Source: Lachnospiraceae bacterium
GTDB taxonomy: Bacteria > Bacillota > Clostridia > Lachnospirales > Lachnospiraceae
Assembly: GCA_015056905.1 (NCBI GenBank)
Contig: SVFI01000003.1
Location: forward strand, 124,001 to 188,000
Direction: 5' to 3'
DNA: 64,000 nt
In this document: piece after piece, positions 28,134-38,001 of the stretch
How the letters are laid out: each line of letters opens with the position of its first letter
Position numbering within the stretch: the stretch's first letter is position 1
The notes under the pieces: generated by a model
What the model was told of the DNA's origin: nothing
The model's database searches: none
What the model saw: only the letters and a program-made list of their open reading frames with translations
Made by a program: the position numbers and the translations under genes

Positions 28134-28951
28134 GCCTTTTCCACCTCCTCCATCACTTGATGAAAGGCGTCACGCAGATTGTCTGTATGACACTGCTCCA
28201 AAATCTCTTTCGGACTTCCTTCCCTGACAATCTTTCCCTGATAAATCATCAAAATACGGTCACACATAAACTGTGCTTCCTCCAGATAGTGCGTGGAATA
28301 AAGTACAGTTTTTCCCCGCTGTTTTTGCGACTTCATGAAGTTTACAATCGCATCGGCACTAATGATATCAAGGCCGAGCGTCGGCTCGTCAAATATGTAG
28401 ATGTCCGGATCATGAATCAGACATCTTGCAATCGATGCCCGCTGTGTCTGTCCGGTGGATAGTTTTTCGATGCGGTTATCTAAAAAACTTTCCATATCAA
28501 GCACATCGGAAATCTCCTTGATTCTCTTCTCCGCTTCCGCTTTCTCAATCCCGTAAATCTCAGCGAGCATGTAGAGCATTTCCCGCGTACTCATGCGATG
28601 ATAAAGTTTGGTATTACCCGACAAATATCCGATAGACTTTTTTAAATCCACGGGGTCCGTTAAAACCTCGCCTGATTTATTTTCAATGGAAACACTCCCC
28701 TCCGTCGGCTCCATCAGTGAACCGAGCATACGCAGAAGTGTTGTTTTCCCGGCGCCGTTCGGTCCCAAAATTCCGAGAATTTCTCCCTGCTCCACGCGGA
28801 ACGAAATATGGTCCACCGCATAGAAGCTCTCTTTCTTTCCTGTTTTCTTCCCCGTTTTCCTGCGGCCCTTTTTATCCTCCGCAAGCACTGTTCTTTCGAA
28901 CTGTTTACACAAATTATCGGCTATTATCATGTTCAGCCCTCCATTTTTCAT
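28130..28951 (-). CDS. ABC transporter ATP-binding protein (NatA-like)
   Basis: LGPNGAGKTTLLRMLGSL; LSTGQTQRASIARCLIHDPDIYIFDEPTLGLD. Confidence 0.95.
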   Translation of the reverse strand: MKNGGLNMIIADNLCKQFERTVLAEDKKGRRKTGKKTGKKESFYAVDHISFRVEQGEILGILGPNGAGKTTLLRMLGSLMEPTEGSVSIENKSGEVLTDPVDLKKSIGYLSGNTKLYHRMSTREMLYMLAEIYGIEKAEAEKRIKEISDVLDMESFLDNRIEKLSTGQTQRASIARCLIHDPDIYIFDEPTLGLDIISADAIVNFMKSQKQRGKTVLYSTHYLEEAQFMCDRILMIYQGKIVREGSPKEILEQCHTDNLRDAFHQVMEEVEKA

Positions 28952-29639
28952 ACAAATCCAGACGTCTTTCCTTCGTTCGTTTTATTGACTCCTCCAACTG
29001 CCATTTTTCAATCAATTTATGGTTGCCCGAAAGAAGCACCGGCGGAACCTCCTTGTCATGCCATACCTGCGGTCGCGAATACTGCGGATGCTCCAAAAGT
29101 CCATTCCCGAACGAATCCGTTACTGCGGACTCCTCGTTGTTTAAAACTCCGGGAACCAGTCTTGCAATCGCATCCACCATTACCATCGCCGGAAGCTCCC
29201 CTCCCGTCAAAACATAATCTCCGATGGATACATAATCCGTTACCACTTCCTCAAGTACTCTTTCATCAATTCCCTCATAGTGTCCGCAAAGCAGCACGAG
29301 GTCCTCTTCTTTTGCAAACTCCTGTGCCATCTTTTGGTCGAACACGGCCCCCTGCGGTGTCACATAAACGACGCGCACCTTTTTATCGCTCCCCGTACGC
29401 TGCGCAATCTGTCCGAGCACCGCCTGCACACAATCATACACCGGCTGTGCCTGCATGAGCATTCCCGCCCCCGGACCATAAGTATAATCATCTACCTTCT
29501 GATGCTTATTTGTTGTATAATCCCTAATATTAATTGCTTCCGCCTCAATGCAACCTTTCTGCATTGCGCGCCCGAGAATGCTCGTTCCGAGCCCCTCCAT
29601 AATCATCTCAGGAAACAATGTCAGCACATGAAAAAACAT
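28914..29639 (-). CDS. trmD: tRNA (guanine-N1)-methyltransferase
   Basis: MFFHVLTLFPEMIMEGLGTSILGRAMQKGCIEAEAINIRDYTTNKHQKVDDYTYGPGAGMLM. Confidence 0.97.
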   Translation of the reverse strand: MFFHVLTLFPEMIMEGLGTSILGRAMQKGCIEAEAINIRDYTTNKHQKVDDYTYGPGAGMLMQAQPVYDCVQAVLGQIAQRTGSDKKVRVVYVTPQGAVFDQKMAQEFAKEEDLVLLCGHYEGIDERVLEEVVTDYVSIGDYVLTGGELPAMVMVDAIARLVPGVLNNEESAVTDSFGNGLLEHPQYSRPQVWHDKEVPPVLLSGNHKLIEKWQLEESIKRTKERRLDLYEKWRAEHDNSR

Positions 29640-29650
29640 GCTCTCTCCTC

Positions 29651-30160
29651 CTAATCCAAAAGTCCCGGCATAATATGCACCGTCACTTTTCCTTCTGTCA
29701 TATCCACGCCAAGCACACATTCCTTAATTGCCGGAAACAAATGCTCTTTTCCCTCCGGAGTTTCCACGACATAAACATCATTTGCCCCCGTCTGAATCAC
29801 ATCCGTAAGCTGTCCGATATGCGTTCCGTCTTCCTCACAAACAGTCAGCCCAATTAAATCAGCAATAAAATACTCATCCTTCGCACACTTGACTGCATGC
29901 TGTCTTGTCACAAGGAGGTTACATCCTTTGTACGGTGCAATCTCATCTATATTGTCAAAGCCTTCAAACTTCAAAATAACAAACTGCTTGAAAAACTTTA
30001 CACTCTCCACTTTTACATCTATATTTCCTTTTGGAGTTTCCAAAACATACTCTTTATTCTTTTTAAAACGCTTCACATCGTCCGTCGTCGGGAATACTTT
30101 CATTTCACCGCGCACACCATGTGTGGATGTAAGCACTCCTACCTGTAACAAATCATTCAT
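29651..30160 (-). CDS. rimM: 16S rRNA processing protein RimM
   Basis: LQVGVLTSTHGVRGEMKVFPTTDDVKRF. Confidence 0.96.
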   Translation of the reverse strand: MNDLLQVGVLTSTHGVRGEMKVFPTTDDVKRFKKNKEYVLETPKGNIDVKVESVKFFKQFVILKFEGFDNIDEIAPYKGCNLLVTRQHAVKCAKDEYFIADLIGLTVCEEDGTHIGQLTDVIQTGANDVYVVETPEGKEHLFPAIKECVLGVDMTEGKVTVHIMPGLLD

Positions 30161-31374
30161 CGACTACCTTCCTCTCTTTCTTTCGTCTGCGCCATAAGGT
30201 CATATGCGAGTACTATAATTACAACAAGTCGCAAGAGCGCACCAATGATGTTAAAGCCTTCAAACGAAAACCAGAACAGCGTTTCCGAATACGATTCCAA
30301 TGCAATCAGATTGAGTACAACTGGAATCCACATTTTCTTTTTGTCCCCGTCAAGCAGAAAATATACGGATGTAACTTCAGCAATATAAGCATAGCGGTCG
30401 TGCATATGCGGAAGAAAATATGTGATAAAAAGTACACTGAGTGTTGTAAATGTACACAAAAAACGCACATCAAACGTAATCTTTTTCTGATACAGATAGT
30501 ACACCAGTAGCACCAGTCCAAGACCGCAGAACCAGATTCCCATGTTTCCGATTTCTTTATCCAGTCCTTCAAACTGCCAGAAGGAATACATATTCGGAAA
30601 CTCAAGCTGAAGCTCATTGAAATCTTTCGTCTGGCGGAAATAAATCGTCAGCATATCTACAACACCTCTTCCCGCAATCCACGACGGAATCAGCGTGATA
30701 CCATACACGACAAAAATCCACAAAAACGTCCGCAATCTATAATTTCTTTTTATGCACAAAACAGCAATGACCGGAAGCAGAAAGACGGTCTGAAGCTTAA
30801 ATGCAAACGCGCATCCGAGAAAAAACATTACAAAATCATCTGTCTGAAATGTAAGTTTTATTTTTCCGACCTTTATCGTTTTGGAAACTTCTTTCAGCGC
30901 ACAATACAACGCACACAAGATAAAAATCGTATATATATTGTCACACTGTCCCCATACTCCCGAATTGGCAATTACAGTCGGCAGCATCAAAATTATAATA
31001 TATGTCAGTATTTTCTTATATTTGTGCATACCCGTGGTAAGCAACATACTTCCGATAATGGCCAACACAAAGTCGAGCGCAATACTGACTGCTTTAATCA
31101 CGTACAGCGGTTCCACATCAAAATAAGAAATCAGCATCAATAAATGCATATACGCAGGTGTATAATTTCCTATCTCATGACCAAGTCCGGCAAAACCTCC
31201 GTACTCACGAAACGCATCGACCCAAGGCTTTAAACAAATCGTGTAATCCGGAAACTTAAGTTCCACAAAAATCAGACGTATATATAATGCAATGGCACTC
31301 ACAATCAGAAGGACAATCACATCCATCACTTCAAACTGCGATTTACCGATTTTTCTACCTAAAAGCTTAAACAT
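30157..31374 (-). CDS. Polytopic membrane glycosyltransferase-like protein
   Basis: Multi-TM GT-C-like architecture: GLGHEIGNYTPAYMHLLMLISYF; WGQCDNIYTIFILCAL; YFLPHMHDRYAYIAEV. Confidence 0.7.
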   Translation of the reverse strand: MFKLLGRKIGKSQFEVMDVIVLLIVSAIALYIRLIFVELKFPDYTICLKPWVDAFREYGGFAGLGHEIGNYTPAYMHLLMLISYFDVEPLYVIKAVSIALDFVLAIIGSMLLTTGMHKYKKILTYIIILMLPTVIANSGVWGQCDNIYTIFILCALYCALKEVSKTIKVGKIKLTFQTDDFVMFFLGCAFAFKLQTVFLLPVIAVLCIKRNYRLRTFLWIFVVYGITLIPSWIAGRGVVDMLTIYFRQTKDFNELQLEFPNMYSFWQFEGLDKEIGNMGIWFCGLGLVLLVYYLYQKKITFDVRFLCTFTTLSVLFITYFLPHMHDRYAYIAEVTSVYFLLDGDKKKMWIPVVLNLIALESYSETLFWFSFEGFNIIGALLRLVVIIVLAYDLMAQTKEREEGSR

Positions 31375-31378
31375 TCAA

Positions 31379-32875
31379 CTATCTCCCTTCTTTTTTCCGT
31401 CCCCACAACATCGACATTCCCCATACTGCAAGCAAGATAAAGCAGGAAAAGAAATTTACCATATAGCGGGCGTGTACCTCCCACATCATGAGAAAGCAAT
31501 ACAATCCGAATGTTGCAAGCGGAACCGGAAGCAGTTCCGGTCTTATGCCCCCTGCCCGGAAACTCCTGACTGCCATCAGTACAAAACAGACAACCCCGAA
31601 TATCAGATACACATACCAGATAGAAGAACACGTATCCCAGTACCTATTATAATTTTCACCGAGCAGCGTCACCGTATTCTGTAGCTTCGTCTCCTTCTGA
31701 AATCCGAACAAAAACGTGTAAGACAGCTCAAACGTTCCGTCCGAAAAAACAATAATTCCTTTATTTTTAATGTGTTCCAGCATTCCACCGAAACCAAACC
31801 CCTCTATTCTCTTGACAATTTCTTCCCGCACAGCTTCTTTTCTCTCCTGCGGCTGTTCGATGGATCTGGAAAATTCCGTATCATCCGGAGAAAACCCCGG
31901 ATTTTCATTGAGCCCCATCATTACCCATGTCTCAATCGGAGTATTCATCTGTTCCGCAGTCGCACGCTCAAGATGCTTCCCGTAAATATAGCTGTCAAAT
32001 GCAAGATTAAAACAAAGATACACAGCAAAAAATGTAACCAAAACTGCCATGAGTTTTTTCCATTTTTGTGCAAGAAACAACGCAATCACAACCGCAATCA
32101 ACATAAAGACAGCCGTCGGTTTCAACAAATATCCAAACACTGCAAGAACCGCTATCGCAAACGCATACCCAAATGTTCCTACCGTGCCTTTACTTTTGTC
32201 CAGACACAGATACAGCGCATACAAAAGCACCGGAAAAATCATCGTCAGATGATCCGTATAAAAAACCGCTGCCATCAGATACATCGGCGGATAAAGCGCA
32301 TATAACACAAGCGAAAATACCGCTTCCGAAGCCGTGAACAAGCGTTTGCACACAAAATAGGTTGCTGCAACCATTCCGACACTCAAAAGACTGTTTGCCA
32401 ACATCCCGACAAAATAAAAGTCCGTACATCCGAATCGCGATGCCACTTGAAACAAGAACATCAAAAATGTCATTGTGCCGAGATTGTTCGGATAGTAATA
32501 ATAATAATCATAGAACCTTTCAAACGTTCCGGTCACAACCCAGTCAATCGCCCCGTGATAAATGGAGGAATAATCATACAAAGGATTGACCCTCAATTCA
32601 TTCCCCAGAAGCAGCTGCGCTGCAAACAAAACTGCCAAAAAGACGAGAAGTACTGCCCATCCGTATCGCTCCCATATTTCCTGTGTCTTTTTAAGCCACC
32701 AAAAGAACCCGAAACATATCACAATCCCGACCATCCACTGCACAATACGCCATGCACTTCCACCTGCTGTTCTCGGGATAAAATCTCTTCCCAAAATATC
32801 CAGCAGCAGTTTTACAAACACAACTGCCATCACAATATAAATCAGTTTATATAAAAACGCAGCAATTTTTTTCAT
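31379..32875 (-). CDS. GT39-like membrane glycosyltransferase
   Basis: Multi-TM with YYYYYPNNLGTMTFLMFLFQVASRF, ALYPPMYLMAAVFYTDHLTMIFPVLLYALYL. Confidence 0.7.
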   Translation of the reverse strand: MKKIAAFLYKLIYIVMAVVFVKLLLDILGRDFIPRTAGGSAWRIVQWMVGIVICFGFFWWLKKTQEIWERYGWAVLLVFLAVLFAAQLLLGNELRVNPLYDYSSIYHGAIDWVVTGTFERFYDYYYYYPNNLGTMTFLMFLFQVASRFGCTDFYFVGMLANSLLSVGMVAATYFVCKRLFTASEAVFSLVLYALYPPMYLMAAVFYTDHLTMIFPVLLYALYLCLDKSKGTVGTFGYAFAIAVLAVFGYLLKPTAVFMLIAVVIALFLAQKWKKLMAVLVTFFAVYLCFNLAFDSYIYGKHLERATAEQMNTPIETWVMMGLNENPGFSPDDTEFSRSIEQPQERKEAVREEIVKRIEGFGFGGMLEHIKNKGIIVFSDGTFELSYTFLFGFQKETKLQNTVTLLGENYNRYWDTCSSIWYVYLIFGVVCFVLMAVRSFRAGGIRPELLPVPLATFGLYCFLMMWEVHARYMVNFFSCFILLAVWGMSMLWGRKKEGR

Positions 32876-32973
32876 CTTGTCCGCTCCTTCGAATCACACA
32901 AAAAAATATTCAAGCACTATCCAGAGTATTATATAACAAATCCCCCCTTTTTCTCAATGTTTTATACACAAAA

Positions 32974-32997
32974 AATCCGAGGCGTTTGCCTCGGATT
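32974..32997 (-). terminator. Terminator after khpA
   Basis: AATCCGAGGC gttt GCCTCGGATT with minus-strand T run. Confidence 0.8.
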
Positions 32998-33002
32998 CTC
33001 TC

Positions 33003-33230
33003 TTAGATAATCTCAACGTTTACTTTCTTATTGTCTCCAACAGAAGCAGCTTTTACAACCGCACGGATTGCTTTGGCAATTCTGCCCTGCTTTCCGATTA
33101 CTTTACCCATATCAGAAGGTGCCACATGCAGTTCTACCGTGATAGTTTTCCCTTCTGTTTTTTCGGTTACAACAACTTCGTCAGGATTGTCAACAAGAGC
33201 TTTTGCGATTACTTCTACTAACTCTTTCAT
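33003..33230 (-). CDS. khpA: KH-domain RNA-binding protein KhpA (YlqC)
   Basis: MKELVEVIAKALVDNPDEVVVTEKTEGKTITVELHVAPSDMGKVIGKQGRIAKAIRAVVKAA. Confidence 0.95.
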   Translation of the reverse strand: MKELVEVIAKALVDNPDEVVVTEKTEGKTITVELHVAPSDMGKVIGKQGRIAKAIRAVVKAASVGDNKKVNVEII

Positions 33231-33259
33231 AATCCACCTCCAAAAGTGTTATGACAAAA

Positions 33260-33505
33260 TTATTTTACAATTCCTGCCTGTTTGAAAATCTTATTAACAA
33301 CTTCTGTAGGCTGAGCACCGTTTGCTAACCATTTTTTAGCTAACTCCTCGTCAACTTTGAATGAGCTTGGTTCTGTTGTCGGATCATATGTTCCGATCTC
33401 TTCGATACATCTTCCATCTCTTGGGGATCTTGAATCAGCTACTACGATTCTGTAAAAAGGAGCTTTCTTCTGTCCCATTCTTCTTAATCTGATTTTTACT
33501 GCCAT
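33260..33505 (-). CDS. rpsP: 30S ribosomal protein S16
   Basis: [42 protein letters not shown]. Confidence 0.98.
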   Translation of the reverse strand: MAVKIRLRRMGQKKAPFYRIVVADSRSPRDGRCIEEIGTYDPTTEPSSFKVDEELAKKWLANGAQPTEVVNKIFKQAGIVK

Positions 33506-33542
33506 TGTTTTTTACCTCCAAAATGTTTTTAAAAAATTTATC

Positions 33543-34934
33543 TTAAAACGGAAATCTTCTTCCGCCGCCAAGACCGCCCATGCCGCCAAAGCCACCCATC
33601 ATGTTTCTGCGACCCTTTTTGCCGCCCATCATACCCGGGAGCTGTTTCATCATCTTCTGGCTCTGCTCAAACTGTTTGATAAACCGGTTCACAACTGCAA
33701 TATCCACGCCTGCCCCCTTAGCAATTCGATGCTTACGGCTCGGATTCAAAAGTTTCGGATTACGTCTCTCCTCTACTGTCATGGATAACACAATCGCTTC
33801 CATACGCGCCATTTGTTTTTCGTCGATGGCACCTTCAAGCTGTGCCGCATTCATTCCCATTCCCGGCATCATACTCATGATAGCGGAAAGGCCTCCCATA
33901 TTGCGCATCTGCTTCATGCTTTCCAGGTAATCTTCGAAATCGAATTTCCCTTTCTTCATCTTCGCAGCCATCTGCTTTTCTTTTTCCTCGTCGATATCGA
34001 TACTCTCCTGCGCTTTCTCAATGAGCGTCAGCACATCTCCCATACCGAGGATTCTGTTCGCCATACGGTCCGGATAAAACTGTTCCAAATCGGAAAGTTT
34101 CTCACCCATACCTGCATAAAAAATCGGTTTTCCTGTTACGGCTTTTACAGAAAGAGCCGCACCGCCTCGCGAATCGCCGTCCATCTTAGAAAGAATCACT
34201 CCGTCGATTCCGACTTTTTCATCAAACTCTTTCGCAACATTAACTGCATCCTGACCTGTCATCACATCGACAACAAGTATCGTCTGATGCACATCAACAT
34301 TTGCTTTAATATCCTGAAGCTCCGCCATCATATCCTCATCAATATGAAGTCGTCCGGCGGTATCTAAGATTACCAGATTATGTCCGTTCTTCTGCGCATG
34401 TTCCAGTGCCGCTTTCGCAATATCGACCGGCTTATGATTCTCTCCCATAGAGAAGACTTCCACGCCCTGCTTCTCACCGTTTACCTGCAGCTGTTTGATT
34501 GCTGCAGGACGATAAACGTCACACGCTACAAGAAGACATTTTTTACCTTTTACTTTATATTTACCTGCGAGTTTTGCAGTTGTCGTTGTTTTACCTGCAC
34601 CCTGCAGACCACACATCATAAGTACTGTAATAGACTTGCCCGGCTGAAGCTGAATCTCAGCCCCTTCACTTCCCATCAGGTTAATCAATTCTTCATTTAC
34701 AATCTTGATAACCATCTGTCCCGGGTTGAGACCGTTCATGACATCCGCACCGACCGCTCTCTCTTCGACGGTCTTTACAAACTGTTTAACAACCTTGAAG
34801 TTGACATCAGCTTCCAAAAGAGCCATCTTAACTTCCTTCAGTGCCGCCTTGACATCTTCCTCCGTCAAGCGCCCCTTACTACGGAGATTCTTAAATACAT
34901 TCTGCAGTTTTTCGGTTAAGCTTTCAAATGCCAT
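33543..34934 (-). CDS. ffh: Signal recognition particle protein Ffh
   Basis: MAFESLTEKLQNVFKNLRSKGRLTEEDV; GLQGAGKTTTTAKLAG; C-terminal GMG/M-rich domain. Confidence 0.98.
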   Translation of the reverse strand: MAFESLTEKLQNVFKNLRSKGRLTEEDVKAALKEVKMALLEADVNFKVVKQFVKTVEERAVGADVMNGLNPGQMVIKIVNEELINLMGSEGAEIQLQPGKSITVLMMCGLQGAGKTTTTAKLAGKYKVKGKKCLLVACDVYRPAAIKQLQVNGEKQGVEVFSMGENHKPVDIAKAALEHAQKNGHNLVILDTAGRLHIDEDMMAELQDIKANVDVHQTILVVDVMTGQDAVNVAKEFDEKVGIDGVILSKMDGDSRGGAALSVKAVTGKPIFYAGMGEKLSDLEQFYPDRMANRILGMGDVLTLIEKAQESIDIDEEKEKQMAAKMKKGKFDFEDYLESMKQMRNMGGLSAIMSMMPGMGMNAAQLEGAIDEKQMARMEAIVLSMTVEERRNPKLLNPSRKHRIAKGAGVDIAVVNRFIKQFEQSQKMMKQLPGMMGGKKGRRNMMGGFGGMGGLGGGRRFPF

Positions 34935-34937
34935 GTA

Positions 34938-35276
34938 CTATAACTCCTCAAGAATTTCTGCGGTCAATTTCCTAACCTGCACGATATCTTCCGTCTCATC
35001 AATCTGACGAATTTTCTTTTTAATATTCTCAAAGCGTTCCACAAGATGAAGTTTGCTCTCATACCCAAGCAATGCCTTATCACAACGCCTTATCAAATCG
35101 TGTATCCCCTGCCTGGAAATGCCATAATCGCCTGCCAGCTCCGATAGTGACATGTCGTTAAAAACCGCATCCTCATATATCTGTCTCTGATGCTCTGTCA
35201 GAAGCTCACCATAGAAATCATATAAAATTCCCTGTTCTACGATTTTTTCCATAAAAACTCCTACATTTCCAAACAA
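34938..35276 (-). CDS. YlxM-family DNA-binding protein
   Basis: [45 protein letters not shown], adjacent to ffh. Confidence 0.94.
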   Translation of the reverse strand: MFGNVGVFMEKIVEQGILYDFYGELLTEHQRQIYEDAVFNDMSLSELAGDYGISRQGIHDLIRRCDKALLGYESKLHLVERFENIKKKIRQIDETEDIVQVRKLTAEILEEL

Positions 35277-35303
35277 CCTTGGTTATCATACCATCATATA
35301 AAA

Positions 35304-35333
35304 TGGGTGTCAAGTATTTTTTCTTGACACCCA
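35304..35333 (-). terminator. Terminator hairpin
   Basis: TGGGTGTCAAG...CTTGACACCCA. Confidence 0.7.
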
Positions 35334-35337
35334 CGAT

Positions 35338-36963
35338 TTATTTAATAACGCGGAAACCGAACAGCTCGTGTTCGTCGTCAGGACCGATATCCTGTAATTC
35401 CCGAATTAATATTTCTTTCATCTCAATGTCATCAAACGGAATCTCAATATGATAATCCATTCCGTTCTCCAACGCCTTCATTCTATCGTCACGGAGCGCA
35501 TTCGTTGTAAGTGCAACTATCGTGATATCATTGAGATCAATGCGCTTCATTTCGCGCAGCTCCATCGTAGTTTCATATCCGCTCTTATCCGGAAGCATCG
35601 GATTTATGAACATGATATGATAGTAGCGCATCGGCGCAGCCACAAGCATATCAATCGCTTCCTGTCCTCCGAACGCCATATCAACCGAAAGTCCGAACCG
35701 TTCCAATTTTGTAGCCGTCACCTGACATCTATACTCGTCATCATCCACAACAAGCGCACGATACGAAGAAAAATCTCTCTCGTGCATACTGTCCGCCAAA
35801 TGTGTAACAATTCCCTTTTCTCTCGCCTCTTCCTCATCCGCCGGAGTCACCGGGATGCGCAATGTTATCTTCGTTTCATTCTGCAATTCGTCCACATGCA
35901 AAATCCCTTCCAGACTATCTGCCATCCTCTGACAAAATGTAAACATCTTCTTTTCTTTTGCAATCATATCCACCGCATCCATTCCGTCAGCTTTGAAACA
36001 AAAGACCAAATCAAACACTTCCGCATCTTCCGCTGTCTCTTCTCTGCAGTCAAATAAAACTTCACCTATGACATTCGCTTCCGACTTGCTGTATCTCATA
36101 CATACATCCACGAGATACATAAATAACATTTTTATCAATTTATAATCCGATACAAAGGCAACTGTCTTCGGACTCAGATTTTTCAGTTCAAAAGATATCC
36201 TCTTTTCTTTTGCTTTTTCATCGACAAACCGACCTATCTGTCCCAAAAGTGATTCCGTAAGTATCACTTCTTCCTGCAATTCCAGTTCCCCTTTTTCCAT
36301 TGCAGATTTCATAAAAAGCTGCTCCAGCATAGATGAATATTGCATCAGGCAATTCTTTGCGTCCTTTATGTACGCCTCTTTTTCCTCCCCCTCTTTCTCC
36401 AATGCCTCATCGAGCATTCCCTCCATGCTGTAGAGCGGTCCCTTCATTTGCTGCTCAATATGTTGAAAAAAATCTTCTTTTGCCGCACTGCATTCATAAG
36501 CGATATCCATACATTTATCTGTAAATTGCGCTACTGCATTCACATACAAATATTCCTTTGTTATGTCTGACAGAGTCATACACACAATCTCATCATTCAA
36601 ACAAAAAAAGGCCTTAAAACGCATACGTCGTTCTTCACCCTCTGCACCCGCAGAATACTCGACAACATACTCATCCTCATATCGCAGAGCATCCAAAACC
36701 ATCTCTCTACTGATTTTTTTCAAAAAGGACTTTTCATCATCTCCCATATAGTCTTTTGCACATGTATTTGTGCACCACACATCATAATCGACCGTCACAT
36801 CACCATCCGCTGTGTTTATAAGACGACCGCTCTGCGCTGTTTTCTCCATCAAAAAAATCTGCTCGTATGTACGCGCCAATACAGAAATCAGCACGTTCAA
36901 ATCCTGTCCTTTTGCTAACATATATGTCCCTCCGTCGCTGGTTTCCCCTACATTTTTCCACAA
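35338..36963 (-). CDS. Hybrid histidine-kinase/receiver-like protein with apparently degenerate phosphotransfer residues
   Basis: DHp-like FFQHIEQQMKGPLYSMEGML, kinase-like ATPase region, C-terminal receiver-like RALVVDDDEYRCQVTATKLERFGL...MFINPMLPDKSGYE. Confidence 0.8.
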   Translation of the reverse strand: MWKNVGETSDGGTYMLAKGQDLNVLISVLARTYEQIFLMEKTAQSGRLINTADGDVTVDYDVWCTNTCAKDYMGDDEKSFLKKISREMVLDALRYEDEYVVEYSAGAEGEERRMRFKAFFCLNDEIVCMTLSDITKEYLYVNAVAQFTDKCMDIAYECSAAKEDFFQHIEQQMKGPLYSMEGMLDEALEKEGEEKEAYIKDAKNCLMQYSSMLEQLFMKSAMEKGELELQEEVILTESLLGQIGRFVDEKAKEKRISFELKNLSPKTVAFVSDYKLIKMLFMYLVDVCMRYSKSEANVIGEVLFDCREETAEDAEVFDLVFCFKADGMDAVDMIAKEKKMFTFCQRMADSLEGILHVDELQNETKITLRIPVTPADEEEAREKGIVTHLADSMHERDFSSYRALVVDDDEYRCQVTATKLERFGLSVDMAFGGQEAIDMLVAAPMRYYHIMFINPMLPDKSGYETTMELREMKRIDLNDITIVALTTNALRDDRMKALENGMDYHIEIPFDDIEMKEILIRELQDIGPDDEHELFGFRVIK

Positions 36964-37025
36964 TAGAGCAATTTTTTCTTTTATTGCACTTTTTTATAGT
37001 TTACCATGTCTTATTAAAAAAAGCT

Positions 37026-37925
37026 TTATATTTTTTCAGCAAATATATTTTTATAGCCTTCTCCGTAAATCTCGGTCGCATTCGAAATAATCATAAAAGA
37101 CTCCGGATCATGTTCCTTGACAATCTCCTCCACCTGCAACGATTTCTTCTTATCCGCAACGCACATGATAATCTTTTTCTCTTTGCTCTGAAATGTTCCT
37201 GCCCCGTACAACCATGTCACTCCGAGCCCCGCCTCATGCAACAGACAATCCGTCAATTCGTCTGCATGGTCACTGATAATATAAATCAGACGTGCTCCGT
37301 CTTTACCATATAGTACAGCATCCATTGTGTACATCGTAACAACCGTCGCAATCGAAGCGTAAATAGACGCTTCAATCGTTCCGAACACAAGTCCCGCCGC
37401 CGCAATGACCGCAGAATCAAAAATCAGGAAAAGACTCCCCGTCTTTTTGTGCGGAAACTTCTGTTTGATAATTTTTATAATGATATCGATGCCTCCGGTT
37501 GTAGAACCTGCACGGAATACAATGCCAATACCTGTTCCGACCAAAACCGCGCCGACAATCGCAGCCAGCATTCTATCCTCCGTCAACGGTCCGATGTACT
37601 CCATAAGATTCGTGAGAATTGATATCATAATAAGCGAATATATTGTTGAGACGATAAATTTCCATCCGAATTTCCATATACCTATCACAATAATCGGAAT
37701 GTTTAACACAAGAATCAGTGTACCCGTCTCCACGCTGATAAACCGGTTGAGCAAAATCGCAATACCGGTAACCCCTCCCGGCGCCAAATCGTTCGGATTT
37801 AAAAACAGCGCAATCCCCGCTGCATAAAAGATAGCACCGAGAAAGATGGTCAAATACTTTTTACATCCCATCATCACTTTTCTTTTTTCCATAGCATATT
37901 CCTCTCTTATGTTATCATATCCCAC
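37026..37925 (-). CDS. YitT family membrane protein (DUF2179 C-terminus)
   Basis: FLNPNDLAPGGVTGIAILLNRF; GSTTGGIDIIIKIIKQKFPHKKTG; C-terminal domain ending ATEIYGEGYKNIF. Confidence 0.93.
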   Translation of the reverse strand: MGYDNIREEYAMEKRKVMMGCKKYLTIFLGAIFYAAGIALFLNPNDLAPGGVTGIAILLNRFISVETGTLILVLNIPIIVIGIWKFGWKFIVSTIYSLIMISILTNLMEYIGPLTEDRMLAAIVGAVLVGTGIGIVFRAGSTTGGIDIIIKIIKQKFPHKKTGSLFLIFDSAVIAAAGLVFGTIEASIYASIATVVTMYTMDAVLYGKDGARLIYIISDHADELTDCLLHEAGLGVTWLYGAGTFQSKEKKIIMCVADKKKSLQVEEIVKEHDPESFMIISNATEIYGEGYKNIFAEKI

Positions 37926-37935
37926 AGAATAAAAA

Positions 37936-37980
37936 ATATGAGCCGTAAAAATGCCTTATTGCGTTTCTCCCGGCTCATAT
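37936..37980 (-). terminator. Terminator after threonine ammonia-lyase gene
   Basis: ATATGAGCCG...CGGCTCATAT. Confidence 0.55.
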
Positions 37981-38001
37981 TAATATTACATTTTACTTCT
38001 T

